Source: Ligustrum vulgare
Taxonomy: Eukaryota; Streptophyta; Magnoliopsida; Lamiales; Oleaceae
NCBI GenBank assembly: GCA_963555705.1
Contig: OY743169.1
Span: 1,433,501-1,497,500, forward strand
DNA length: 64,000 bases
Reading direction: 5' to 3'
Part shown: piece by piece, positions 11,210 through 23,154 of the stretch
How the letters are laid out: every line of letters begins with the position of its first letter
How positions within the stretch are numbered: the stretch's first letter is position 1
Made by a program: the position numbers and the translations under genes
The notes under the pieces: generated by a model
The model's database searches: none
What the model saw: only the letters and a program-made list of their open reading frames with translations
Told to the model about the DNA's origin: nothing

Positions 11210-13079
11210 ATTGATCACATTCTTAAAACTAAAATCAAGAAGATTGACCAAAATAATCCAGAATTAGTGAAACTTGACGTCCATACCAAAATATACAGTA
11301 GAAATACTAAAACTTTAACAGAATCTTTCTGGAAAGATTCACAAACGAAATCCTTTCTAAATATGCTGATATTTCCTTTAAAATCGGAGGATCAAACTTA
11401 AATCCTGAAATCCATACTTATATATTGTAATCAAGTATTCAGCATCATACACTCATCTTAAAACTAAAGCCAAGGTACTAACTTAAAAATCTATGCTTTC
11501 AAAATCATCATAACAATAATACTCTAACCAAGTATTTTATAAATAAATCATTGACCTATCACCAATGAATAAGACTTTTGTGATTCATATAGAATTCCTC
11601 ATCAAGTTTACTTAACCCAAAGATACAATCCCATTATAAGTAAAAGTCACACAGCTGACCTCAAATAATCATATCAATCTCTCTAAGATTACAACATAAT
11701 AACCATCATATCCTTCACACGAACCTTTTACGTCAATAAACTCACTAGGATTTTATATCAATCTCTCAAACTCAATAAATCTGGGACTCTGCCATTGTCA
11801 CTCTTTTTGCACACTACTCCATAATAAATAATCATTGTGAAGTCTTATTCTCATTTTCCACAAATCCTATCCACAAGGACAATTGCTTAAAATTTCATTT
11901 CTTATTTTTGAATCAAGATACCATCAATAATAATCTCCACAATTTCATGGTATGTACTATCATAAACTTTCCTCCGATCAGATGCATTACTTCTGCAATA
12001 CTTGTACAAATCTAGGACCTGATAAAGTTTCTTTCATCAATTTCATCCAACAATCTCTCATATGATATTTTAGTATCATCAATGAAAACTTAACGTACAT
12101 CAGTGAATCATTCAAATTTCGATGAAACCTGATTTATTTTCCATGACTGAGATTCATCTTTCTTCGAATTCCACTTAAAACCAAATATAGCATAACTTAT
12201 TCATGGAAAGTCAACTTATTTCATAATCTCAATACATCGTCACCTTTAGTTCTCACCATAAGAGCCATCGCATTATTCCTTATAATTATCTCTTGTACCT
12301 TTTATATTCAAATGACCTTATGAAAATCATCATTATCTCACATAATCCCAAACCTTCAATCATATGTCCCCAAATTCTCATTTCGAATAAATGGTTACTC
12401 CTTTAAGGCATCTTACTATAAAATACTTTCAATATCTCCCAATAATGATAACTGACTTTCCCAAATAATCTATTGCATATAAATAACCAAATCTTTAACA
12501 CATCATCTACCAATCAACAGTATTATCACTTACCATCATAATTTATAATATTCTCCAATATAAGTGATCATTTCTCACTAATAATCAATAAGTTCCTAAG
12601 AATAATTAAAATTCTTTCCAATAATGCCATAACATTTGTCTTCACTCATCTTTTCAAAATATGACTTGACATTTCTCAATATACGCATCAAGTCATCACA
12701 TAACTTCATGTATACTTTGATATCCCAGAAAATCAATTTTTAATTCCTCAACATAACAATTTCAAATCATAGTTTCCAATATCAATATCTCACTTCCTTC
12801 AATACATTAATTGGCTCAAATGACCACCCATTAGTCATACTTATAAATATATGACACAAATCATAATCCCAAAATTTCTTAATTACAAGACCAAACAACA
12901 TTATAAATTTCTCTCAAAATAGAGGAATAATTCACTTACTCAAACACAATATCCATTCCTTAATTCCCAATAATTAAGAATCAAATCTTTAAATCTCAAA
13001 TTTCATAATTTTTCTCATAGAAGTCTCAATAAAATCATATCACTCATAATCTCAACATCTCATCACAACTTCATAAAAC
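11134..13079 (-). other. Decayed Tekay-like internal region
   Basis: AT-rich sequence between the pol C-terminal remnant and the RT remnant, where RT, RNase H and integrase should lie. It has an (AT)n run at 11171-11208. No frame longer than about 60 codons makes sense. It is most simply old pol sequence degraded by many mutations, but homology is not readable by eye. Confidence 0.5.
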
Positions 13080-13830
13080 TGGTTTTGCCATGTCTAAAAT
13101 CAATTATGCAAAGTCTCATAAAACCATCTTTCTTCTTCATGTATAACTCCTGAGCATCCCATGGCAAAAAGCTAGGTCGAACAAAACCTTTGTCCATGAG
13201 ATTCTATAGTTGCACTTTGAGCTCTTTTAAGTTTCGAAGGAGCCATCCGATATTATACCTTGGATACTAGAGTTGCGCACTTAATCGATGATGAATTCAA
13301 GTTCTCCTTTAGGCGGTAAATCACAAAAATCTTCTGAGAACATCTTTAGTCATTCTCGAATAACAGAAATTTGTTCGAGAGAAGTATTCACCTTAAACAC
13401 TTCAATTATTGCAACCAGGTAGGCTTAATAACTCTTATTCATCAATTGATGAGCCTTCACCACTGATAATATCGAAATAGAAAGTTTCACCTTTACTTCA
13501 ACAAAGCGAAAAGGGTTTCATTTGAAGGTTTAAATACCACCTTAACGTAGCCAGTGATTGAAACCTTATACCGCAATAATCATTCCATTCCTAGTATGAC
13601 ATCAAGTTTGTGGGTATTTAGTGTTATGAGATCTATCATCTACTCCTTCCCATTCACCATGGTTGGGGAAATTTCTCAACGCATAACTTTAGTTCAACAA
13701 TTCTTCAAATGGCGTTGACAATATGAACTTGGTCTCCAGCTACTGAGATGGGTAAATCAATTTTCCTATAATTGTGGGACTATCAAATGAGTGGGTAGTC
13801 CCGATATCAAACACGATAAGTGCTTAATAC
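13080..13830 (-). pseudogene. Tekay-like protease and RT start, decayed
   Basis: On the minus strand two landmarks are readable in different frames. Near 13130-13230 is ELKVQLQNLMDKGFVRPS, then PWDAQELYMKKKDG, the conserved start of Ty3/Gypsy reverse transcriptase. Near 13560-13830 is sequence typical of the aspartic protease, including a T-H-SF pattern near 13800 where the D-S/T-G-A-SHSF active site should be. Frameshifts and stops are dense. The order protease then RT, reading leftwards, agrees with the 5' LTR on the right and the pol C-terminus on the left. Confidence 0.7.
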
Positions 13831-14218
13831 TAAGTTCGATGACTTCTCAACTTCTCGTTTGGACGTTGTATACTCTCGTGCCGATATACCATTCATATCC
13901 ATTTCTTATTTCACAAAAAGATCTAATAAACGGCACCCAAATTTTTTTTTAATAACCATTACTTTCTCACTTCCTCATTTACATAACCAAGATATACTCG
14001 TCATATTCACTGACAACATTCTTAACATTTCACTTTCCGACATTACACATTAGCATGCAAGAATTTACAATAATTGGAACATCAAATAACGTTTTCATAA
14101 TTTAAACAAAATTTAACTTACCAGATGATCGAGGAAGAAGCACTTGAGGCGTGACTCAGTACCCGTACCATTTTCAAATAAGTTTTTAAAAGTCTACAGA
14201 ATCGCTTTTAAAACTCTT

Positions 14219-14230
14219 AGCTCTGATACA
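14219..14230 (-). promoter_or_regulatory. Primer binding site (Tekay-like)
   Basis: On the minus strand it reads TGTATCAGAGCT just inside the LTR, one base off TGGTATCAGAGC, which pairs with initiator tRNA-Met. Confidence 0.8.
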
Positions 14231-14235
14231 AAAAA

Positions 14236-17021
14236 TGTAACACCCCAAGTTTAAAATCTAAAACCTAGGCGTGTTAACTTCCATTCACATTAAATGCGGA
14301 AATAATCGTTTAAAACATTTAAACTTTTCATTTTCTGTTATAAAATTTTTACATAAATTTTGGCAGAGTCTCCTCTATAACTTGGACATAGTCAACCTGT
14401 AGAGGGACATCATACCTACAATACAAATGAAATTCTTAACTCATTCAACATCCAACATTCAACATCCAACCACAATTCTAAAATTTAACTTCAACATCAA
14501 TTCCCAAACTCCTCAACATAAATAAATTTAAACCATGAGCTCTTTATTTAACTAAATGGATGATTGATAAGCTACTAAAGAGATAAATGACTTATCAAAA
14601 ACTAAATCCAATAAACAATTAAAAGAATGAACTAATAAAAATAACTAAAAAATTTATGAAATTTCCACTTCAAACGCTATTTAAAATGATAAATCGTGGT
14701 ACTGTCTGGGTCAACCGCCAAGTGCTCTCCTCGTATCACCTAACTTTCATCACCTAAAATGTTGGGGAGGGATTGGGGTGAGCTAAAACTCAGTAAGTAA
14801 ACTTTATGCACATGATGCAAGTTCATGACATGAAATGTCTTAGACCATTCAAAGTAATTATCCCCATTTACTCTACTTTTCAACACTTTCATACTTTCCA
14901 AACTTTCACTTAAACATTTCCAAAAATTTAACTTCATTTCTATCGTGAACTCACTTAGTGTATCTTCTAGCCAATCATAATGCAGTGGGCAATATTCCTT
15001 ATTTAGGACCAGATTATCATTTTTCCACCGCACATCGTTTTAATATTTGCCACCGTCAACCGGTTTAGCAATCGTCACCGCAAAGCGGTTTAATATTTGC
15101 TACCGTCAATCGGTTTAGCAATCGTCACCGCAAAGCGGTTTAATATTTGCTACCGTCAACCGGTTTAGCAATCGTCACCGCAAAGCGGTTTAATATTTGC
15201 CACCGCCAAGCGGTTTAGCAATCGTCACCGCAAAGCGGTTTAATATTCACCATCGCAACAACGGTTTAATTCGGGTACGCCGATCTCCCGTGCCCCATTT
15301 TCCACTCACCTTTCATGGCATAGAAGTACACTCATTCTTTCTTAAAACTTGGGATACATGCATTTTGAGAAAACTTAAACTTGCCACATTCTTCATTTAA
15401 AATCATTTGACTTTCCAATTTCGATGCCAATGCCAATGCATGCTTGATGATGCAATGAAATGATAATGTGCATACTTGAACATTCTTCTTAATACATATA
15501 CTTTCATAAAGTAAATGAAATTCATCAAAGCAAGTAAGTTGCAAACAGCCATTTACTCGTTTCACATTTACATTTAACTTCTATGAAAATAGGGGAAGTT
15601 TACTTACTTGCAGTCCTTAGTAATTTATCGTTTCTGAATTTGCAAGTGGAGGAGCATCGACTGCCCGTGACGTCAATGTGCCCAATCATCCTAATTTATA
15701 TCCATTCATTTAATAAAATATACTTTTAGTTCAAAACTCACATTTAGAACTCCTAAATGAGGTTGAGACTATCATGTGACTTACAATTCAAATCAAATGG
15801 GATCTTAAACTATGTCAAATACAGATTATACTACATTAGGAAGAAGAAATTAATTTAAATGGCAAAATTTTGAAATCTAACTTATCAAATTACACAAAGG
15901 GGTCAAAGTTATGGAATATTCATCACAACTTAAATTTTACAGAGACAATTCCAATAAGCATTCTAACTATTCGTAAATTTGAAAATCACCATTTATTCAA
16001 CTTTACTAGAACAGTTAATTTAAATTACAATTTTCATAAATTTCGAAAGTCTGAAAATTGTAACTATAAGTCAACATATACTCTAAAATTGAATTAAAAA
16101 AACCACCTCATTACTTGAAATTCTAATTTAGTATACCCATAATCACAATACTTTTCAATAGTAAACCAAAAATCTTGATTGAGGTTAAAACTTCAACGTG
16201 ATCCACCATTTAACTCAAACGAGGTTTTAAGTTATGTCAAACCCTAGCATGCCATATTCTAAACAAAAATCCAGTTTCATTGTTAATTAGAAAATCTTCT
16301 TACCCATTAATTTTAACCTCAAGTAAATATATTTGACTTAAACCAAAATTAACAAAATGATCAAATAGCAACTCTAACCATTCTTGAAATTTTCCCCAAA
16401 TCTAAACATTTCAATTATAACTCACGTTTACACTAGACAATAGAGCTAATTGAATCCTTTAAAATTCCAAAATCTGAAAATGCATACATTTAAATAAAAT
16501 ATTTCTTCAAATCTAAATTTTATTATAAAATTTGGAATATACATATATACACATTGTTCACCGACTGAGGTCAAAATCTGAAAATCCATTGTATAATTTA
16601 CACATCTATACACACACACACACACACACACACACATAAACATCATTAAATCCTTAATTTATGATAAAATTCGAAAATCAGACAAGAACTGAAATATGAA
16701 ATTGTGAGGAAATTACATATATACTTACATTAATTCCTATATACATCAATATATACATACATTTCAACATATAAAATTTTGTATGTGTGTGAGTGGGTGT
16801 GTGTTAAATCGTGTGTGCGGTTTTCGTGTGTGTGTGTGTGCGTGAGAGGGGGGAGGGGAAAAGGGGGTCTTACCATCAGTGGTTGGTGACCGGTGGTCGG
16901 TGACAGTGAGGGAGGCAGTAGCGGCGTCGCTGTGAGAGGAGAGAAGAGAGGGCAAGACAGAGAGAGAGGCGAGGAGGACGAGACAGAGGCGGATGAAGAG
17001 AGAGACCGAGGGTGCGAGTTC

Positions 17022-17066
<45 letters not shown>

Positions 17067-17472
17067 TGAGCGAGGTAAAAAAATTGAGGGTTTAGGTTTT
17101 AATTGTTTAAGTTCTGGTAATTTGCAATTTAGTCCCTCAACTCTCATAAATTTGTAATTTAAGTTCACGACCCTCAAATAAAATTCCAAAATGTCACCAA
17201 ACTTTTCTCAAATTCAATTTAATGCAATTTAGGCAACTTACTACTCAATTAAAATAGAAATGGTAAGTAACAATTAAAATAAACAATTAGACATGGAATT
17301 GTACGTAAACAATTTATAAATATTTTAAATGGCACATTGATCGAGACGGCGTCCAAGTCATTCCACTGCAAAATAATTCAACTTATTATCAATAATAATT
17401 GTCAAATAAATTATTCATCATAAAAATTGGGTGGTATTCAAGAAAGCACGTAAAACGAAAAGTGGTATTACA
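14236..17472 (-). mobile_element. Tekay-like 5' LTR, 3.2 kb
   Basis: On the plus strand it runs from TGTAACACCCCAAGTTT to GTGGTATTACA, so TG..CA ends are intact on both strands. Bases 16588-17472 repeat 9888-10727. It contains a 50-bp tandem array (15036-15255), a (CA)n run (about 16611-16637) and a (GA)n run (about 17025-17064). The sequence after it, ATTCG (17473-17477), would be its target duplication. The Ser-rich frames here are tract artefacts. Confidence 0.85.
15036..15255. repeat. 50-bp tandem array inside the LTR
   Basis: Just over four units of GTTTAATATTTGC followed by YACCGTCAAYCGGTTTAGCA and ATCGTCACCGCAAAGCG. Units begin near 15036, 15087, 15137, 15187 and 15237, and the last is diverged. 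Confidence 0.93.
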
Positions 17473-18556
17473 ATTCGAGATAGGGTAATGCAATGCAAAA
17501 ATTAAAATGGGCTAAGAACTTTAGCATGCGGTCATTACTTAGCTTATACTTGGCGAAATACACTCCACACAAAATTTATTTTCAATATGCATGGAACCAC
17601 CACACGTCTAGACCGTCTCCTTCACCGGGTCGACCACCCCCAAACTTTTCTAACATTAGGATCAAGAGATTTTATAGTTTTAGGAAATATTGGATAGGTT
17701 GACAAAAATTAAAATACAAGCTCACAACCTAGTTCTTCTACTCCGTTAACATCTTCACCCTTCAACAATTTCCAAACTTCACCAACAATCAATCATGACT
17801 ATTGTGCTCAAGATAAATATGATCTTGCATGGATAAGCATTTTATAAAAATAGACACAAGTAGCATATTGGTCATAACTCATGAATCAATAACAATTTTA
17901 AACATCAAGTAATCCTGGTAGGCAAGGCTATCTAACATGTCAACACACAATACAAGTGGATTAGGGCTTTGGCTTCTAATTAGGCTTTGGCTTCAGTTAT
18001 TCAGTCGAGCCAAGCCACTACTGTGATGGAGCTCGAAGTAGAGCTAAAAAAGGCCGCTGACTCTTTGAAGGTGTGCAGCCTTTTCAGTTTCAAAGTCTTT
18101 TAATATATTTCATTTTCCAATTGTGAATACTATTTTTTTATTACTGAAACACTAACATATTTTAGGGTTCTTTCCAGCAAAAATCGAGGTGTTCAACATC
18201 CACATCATCTGACTATTGAATTGGAAAAATAGATTGTTCTGAAAAGGTATTATATAAAGCAGCAATGTTGTTATTTTATTTGTTGTTTTTCTGTATGTGC
18301 ATCCTACATTTCTAGATAGTGTATATATTGATTATATTCCTGCTATTATTGAGTTTCTTGCATCGATGCTTTAAGAAGGTGAGCTGGAAAAATTAGATGA
18401 CATTTACTTATGCAAAAACAGGTAAGACCATGATTGACCAGGAAACTGGCATTGACTGTTGAATGTATTATTTTTGTTTTTATACCTTAAAAGTTGGATT
18501 TAGCATTTAATTAATATAATATTACTAAATACTATTAAAATTTATGGTCTTTGAAG
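17473..18556. other. Retrotransposon flank, then Helitron interior with introns
   Basis: Bases 17473-17660 include, on the minus strand, AGAAAAGTTTGGGGGTGGTC, a polypurine-like lead-in seen in other Gypsy elements, so this may be the rest of the Athila-like element. A CA followed by CAAGT at 17855-17861 could be its right border, matching CAAGT at 6895. From about 17990 there are short exon-like pieces, such as VMELEVELKKAADSLK (about 18024-18071) with a GT next to it. I do not recognise a gene in them. Confidence 0.4.
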
Positions 18557-18857
18557 GCCATTGGCCGAGTACTATTTCTTCGCCCTTATATCAATTACTT
18601 TAGTACTGAGTGGACTCTTTGTTCAATTATATTATTGACTCTTGGCTCAGTTTTACAAATATATTAGGGAAAGAATAACTAATTTAAAGCTTTGGAATGG
18701 CACAATATCTCTTTTGATCTTTACAAATATTATCTCCTATTTGCCAGCATCTTTTGGGAGGACAGTAGCACAGTCTTTTCAAGATGGTAACTACGTTGGA
18801 CTTATTGCCACCATTGTTTCCTTCTTCCTTTTAGTCCTCAGTGTTGTGTATGTTTAG
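18557..18857 (+). pseudogene. SCY1: Captured exon of plastid SecY (SCY1-like)
   Basis: One exon of the nuclear gene for SecY, the channel of the thylakoid Sec translocase. Readable parts are AIGRVLFLRPYINYFSTEW, LLTLGSVL, then after a one-base shift RERITNLKLWNGT, LLIFTNIISYLPASFGRT, QDGNY and FFLLVLSVVYV. These match transmembrane segments and loops in the middle of SecY. Both exon borders survive: AG before 18557 and GTAAGT after 18857. The final CAG codon became TAG (18855-18857) and a frameshift lies near 18660, so it is dead. Neighbouring exons were not found. It lies inside Helitron 1, which implies capture of one exon with flanking intron. The gene is nuclear, so this is not plastid DNA. 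Confidence 0.8.
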
Positions 18858-19462
18858 GTAAGTTCTATTTTTAATTTTCAAAAGTTATCCAAATATTTAT
18901 TTTATGGTGGACGCAAAGGAGGAGTTTTGGGTGATTGTTGCTAAATTTCATGTTGATTATTGTGAAGTTTTTTGTTGGCTATGACTTATTAACATATGAA
19001 TGTAATTTATTAGGGTATTGAAAATGTGGTGATGTGTATTATAATTGTGACATCATAACAAGAAAAATGGTTTAGGCTGTGGATCTTCAATTGCTTAAGG
19101 TAAGACCTATTTTTTTTTTTATCGAAATAGACTTCTTTTTATTGAACATGTGATGATACCTCTTGCAAACATTGCATCTCCGAATCCATTGATTGCAAGA
19201 GAAGACTCACCAGAAAAATACATTTAGATAGTGACAGTAGAAGGACATTAATTTTGGTTTATAGATTTTGTGAATTTGAAATAATGAGACCCATTATTTC
19301 GAATTATGTAGTTTGTAATAATAAATTTTTTTAGAATGTGTGATTGAATAGCATAGAATCATTTTTAATTTAAAATGATGTTTTGAATAATGACTACCGA
19401 ATATGAGCTTTAAATGATATCAAACATACGTGAAATAATGCAGTAATAAAATGTTGTTGTTG

Positions 19463-19496
<34 letters not shown>

Positions 19497-19777
19497 CATC
19501 ACCATCATCTTGAATGTTACAAATAATATTTTCTGAATTATATATCATATATTATTATTGTAATTGGTTTCTTGAATGAAAATTGAAAAAAAATGTTAAG
19601 TACGAGAGACAAAAAACAATAATTTATTATTTAAATATAATATAAATTGACTTTTACTATTAAAAGAAGCTATTATAACTTAAATTAGTTATATTGATTG
19701 TAAAATTTTAATAGTTATTGTAATATAATACTATTTTTTTTATGTATTTTGTATTTGTGCTAATTATGTACAAGTAT
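18858..19777. other. Helitron 1 interior: intron-like sequence
   Basis: It starts with the GTAAGT donor of the captured exon, so the first part is probably SCY1 intron. The rest is AT-rich with no readable exon. A GTT/ATT trinucleotide microsatellite lies at 19453-19497. Confidence 0.5.
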
Positions 19778-20381
19778 TAGTTTTGGCAACGGGGCCCGAT
19801 CCGCCCCGCCTCGAATGTTTTTGGCCCGATCCGGATCCGCCCCGCGATCCGTCAAATTTTGGATCGGGGCTGGTGGACCGATCCGCCGAATTATTTTTTT
19901 ATTTTTTTAAAATTTTTTTAAATATATTTTAAATTAAATCTTTTAAAAAAAATTTAAAAAAATTATTTTTTTAATTAAATTTTATTTATTTTATTGAAAC
20001 GAGACGTATAGAAGCCGATTCGTCGATACAACGGATTAAGTTTTTTTGTCATCACTTATTGGAATTCTTTCTTCAAATGAAGAACATGAAAAATGTGTTT
20101 TCTTTAAAATGCAAAGATTGCAGGTTATTCCCAGAAATTAAAGTTTGCTACAAAATTTACATATTATATTTTTATACATGATAAAAAAATTATATTAAAA
20201 AAAATGTCGGATCGCGGATCGGGGCGGATCGGATCAGCCCCGATCCAAATCCGCTCTGTGAATTTTCGAATCGGGGCGGATCACATAAATCTCGATCCGT
20301 CGATCCACGGATCGGGATTTTTCGGATCGGATCGGGTCTACGGATCGACGGGGCGGATCGGATTTTTTTGCCATCTCTTAA
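19778..20381. mobile_element. hAT-like MITE (about 600 bp)
   Basis: The left end TAGTTTTGGCAACGGGGC and the right end, read inverted, TTAAGAGATGGCAAAAAAAT share GGCAA followed by CCGATCCGCCCCG. Both arms are filled with GGATCGG/CCGATCC motifs. GC-rich TGGCAA ends with such runs are common in plant hAT MITEs. The imperfect 8-bp flanks ACAAGTAT and ACAAATAC would be the target duplication. There is no transposase. Confidence 0.6.
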
Positions 20382-20550
20382 ACAAATACTTATCAAAGTC
20401 AGTATAATGGATTTTGTGAATTTGACATAATTTATTCTTTTTAATTTAGAATTCATAAATATGTATATATTTATAAGGAATATTCCATATTTTAGAATTT
20501 AACTTTTTTTTTTGTAAGTTTATTTTTTTTCATTTAAATATTTTGTGCAT

Positions 20551-20586
20551 ATCTAATACCGTGCATCGCAAAGGTGATAGAACTAG
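20551..20586 (+). other. Helitron 1 3' terminus
   Basis: CCGTGCATCGCAAAGG, a degraded form of the usual CCCGTGCATCGCACGGG hairpin, lies 10 bp before the terminal CTAG. The next base, T20587, is LINE sequence. Confidence 0.85.
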
Positions 20587-22258
20587 TTCTCTTAAAAATG
20601 GTGTCTCAAACTATTCCCAATTATTCTATGTCAGTCTCCCTTCTTCCGATAGATTTATGTACTGACATCGAACGGAAGATGAACAAATTTTGGTTGAATT
20701 CGGGTTTTAGTGATCGACGAGGGATAAATTGGAAAAGCTGGGATTCTTTATGCGCACCCAAATGCAAAGGAGGGCATAGGTTTAGGAAATTAAGGGATTT
20801 CAACATGGCTCTATTGGGTAAACAAAGCTGGAAACTCAATGATTCGAAAGCGCTTGTCTTGCGAATTTATAAATCCCGTTATTTCCCTAATTCTAATTTT
20901 ATTGAAGCCAAGATTGGTTCCAATCCTAGTTTTATTTGGAGAAGTGTTATTGCTACTAAACCTTTTCTCAAAGAAGGCTTTCGTACTAAAATTTGGAAAG
21001 ATGCCTGGCTTCCGGATGATGCTAATGGTTATGTTACTTCCCGTCCACTCTCAATGTAGACTCTATTACTGTTGACCAATTAATGATTGAAGGTAACTCT
21101 TATTGGGATAATGACATTCTACTCGACCTCTTTAATGATAGAGATAGAAATCTTATTCAACAAATTCCCCTCAGTAGTTGTTTTCCAGAGGATATCATCT
21201 TTTGGTAATATGAAGTTCATTACTTGGTTAAAAGTTGCTATAAGGTTATCCAAAGTTTCAACACTACATCTCCCCCAATGAACCAATCTTCTCCTTAGGC
21301 TATTATATGGAAACTAAAGATCCTGCCAAGAGTGAGAAATTTCTTGTGGCGTGCAGCCTCTTCCATCTTACCTACAGCAGACCTCTTATGCGGCCATCTA
21401 GTTGAAGTACATGAGCAGTGCCTAGTATGTATGAACTCTCCAGAAAACATATTTCACTGCTTGGTGTATTGCCTTTTTGCACAACAGCTTTGGCAGAAGT
21501 CTCGTGTAAGCCTCTCATATTCGAATTCATCTACTTTCCACGATTGGTTCCAATAAAACCTCACAACCTTGTGTAAATATGACCGATATACCTTTTCTAT
21601 GAACCTTTGGGCTATTTGGTACAATCGTAATGAGGTTGTTTGGAATGAAAAATCCCTCACTATGGGTCGAGCTATTCATATTGCTTCCAGCCTTCTTCGC
21701 CAATGGACAGAGGCGCGGAATTCTAACCTTGTTCCTACCACAAATACTTCAGTAAGAAATAATGAAGTCTTATCTTGGCAAAAACCAGCCCCTGGTCTTC
21801 TAAAATTGAATGTGGATATTACTTGTTTTGAAGGACAAAGTAAGATTGGAATCGACATGATTGTGAGAAATGAATCTGGAAAGTTCCTTGCAGCTAGAGC
21901 AGTCACTATAACTGGTAATTTTGATCTACATATTGGCAAAATTATTAGAGCTCGTGAGGCTCTTCAATGGATTAAAGAAAACTTTCATGGAAACTTTATT
22001 GTGGAAATGGATGATTTAATGGTCTTCCAAGCTTTACAAAAAATGGACACAAATTTCTCGTATGTTGGATTACTTATTGAAGATTGTCTATCCTTGGCTA
22101 ATGAAATTGGTGGTATTACCTTTATGTGGGTGCAGAGGAATGCGAATCAAGTCGCTCATACTATTGCTAGGGCAGTTGGTTCTATGTCTTCTTCCACCGA
22201 GTGGTTTCATTTTGCCCCACATTTTATAACCAATGAACTTGCTTATGATGAATATTGA
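20587..22258 (+). pseudogene. LINE ORF2 fragment: thumb, zf-RVT and RNase H
   Basis: This is the C-terminal third of the LINE started at 2063. It resumes with LLKMVSQTIPNYSM, continuing KE(I) before the Helitron. A thumb/connection region follows (to about 21059). Next come frameshifted pieces and the zinc-finger region near 21310-21560 (VRNFLWRAASSILPTADLL, with CLVC and HC residues). The end is a plant LINE RNase H domain (about 21790-22258: LNVDITCFEGQ near 21806, then VEMDDLMVFQAL and VQRNANQVAH). In that family the pattern is NVDGA and ESDS; here the Gly/Ala and the second acidic site are altered. The stop is at 22256-22258, and a short 3' tail runs into an AT tract. Confidence 0.88.
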
Positions 22259-22277
22259 ATGAATGTATGAAGTGTTT

Positions 22278-22280
<3 letters not shown>

Positions 22281-22332
<52 letters not shown>
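22281..22332. repeat. (AT)n tract at the LINE 3' end
   Basis: About 52 bp of AT dinucleotide where the LINE tail should be. It may be an expanded, mutated A-tail. Confidence 0.95.
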
Positions 22333-22336
<4 letters not shown>

Positions 22337-23149
22337 ATTCCGATTTCCACTTACCATTATTCAACTGAATCAAGATTTATATCCTCAATTCACACTATTT
22401 ATTCTTCTCCAAGTCCACAATTCTTTTCAATAATTCCTTTTGGTAGAAAACAATTTACGTTAGGAAATACATAAATTTCTATCGTAGAGATTTAAAAATA
22501 TTTTTCAAAGCAATCAAACACACGTTTTGCATAAAGAGATTTAATAAAATATTTGGAACGTGCTAATCATATTTTCTTTCAAAATTCGTTTGATCTATTG
22601 AGATAAGATACATTACGTGCAAGTGAGTTATTTCCTTATGTTTTTATATATTCAATTTAATATGCATGAATTGTCGGTGGACCTTTAGGTTTGTCCAAAG
22701 AAATGTGAACTCTTGTGGGTTCAAAATGAATGAAATGTGAAATCATTTGGGAATTCAAAATGACTACGTGATGAACGTCTCGGTTGATCACCGAAATACT
22801 CTAAATGCAATGTGGTATGACGTGTTTATTTTATTATTCTATGTAATTGTGTATGGAAACAACACGGATCTTACTGAGTATTTTTAAATGTCACTCTTAC
22901 TAAAAAAAATTAGGCTAGTTCTGGTCGAATTGGATTGTAGAGGAATGGTGATGGGATTGTCAAGAGGATTTGAAGAATTAAATAAATAAATAAATTTCTT
23001 ATTTCAATTTGGTGTTTGGAAAGCTTTTGAACACGATTTATTTTAAAAGTAAATAATTATTTGGTTTTATGCTTCCGTTATGTGAAGAAAACTGAATTGT
23101 TTTTAATAATACTCCAGTGTTTATTTATGGAAAAAACTTGGGCGTTACA
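22333..23149 (+). mobile_element. Right part of the solo LTR
   Basis: Continues the LTR begun at 2033 and ends CTTGGGCGTTACA, followed by the duplication CGTGT (23150-23154). With the LINE and its passengers removed the LTR would be about 850 bp. TACTGAGTATTTTT near 22876 recurs in the LTR fragment at about 25700, suggesting related families. Confidence 0.75.
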
Positions 23150-23154
23150 CGTGT

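Larger units (their letters stand above)
5875..20586 (+). mobile_element. Helitron 1 (non-autonomous, 14.7 kb, heavily nested)
   Basis: The 5' end is TCTATTTACTATATAAAGAG and the 3' end is GTGATAGAACTAG, following a GTGCATCGCA hairpin-like stretch. TC at one end and CTAG at the other, inserted between A (5874) and T (20587) without target duplication, are diagnostic for plant Helitrons. The flanks are two halves of one LINE ORF: removing exactly these bases joins AAAGAAA to TTCTCTTAAA and restores KEILLK. No Rep or helicase is seen inside. The cargo is a plastid-SecY exon, a Tekay-like retrotransposon, other LTRs and a MITE. Without the nested elements the original Helitron was probably only a few kb. 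Confidence 0.88.

Noticed and set aside
18557..18857. Plastid DNA insertion
   Set aside because: SecY of land-plant plastids is nuclear-encoded, and the fragment has spliceosomal borders, so this is captured nuclear DNA.
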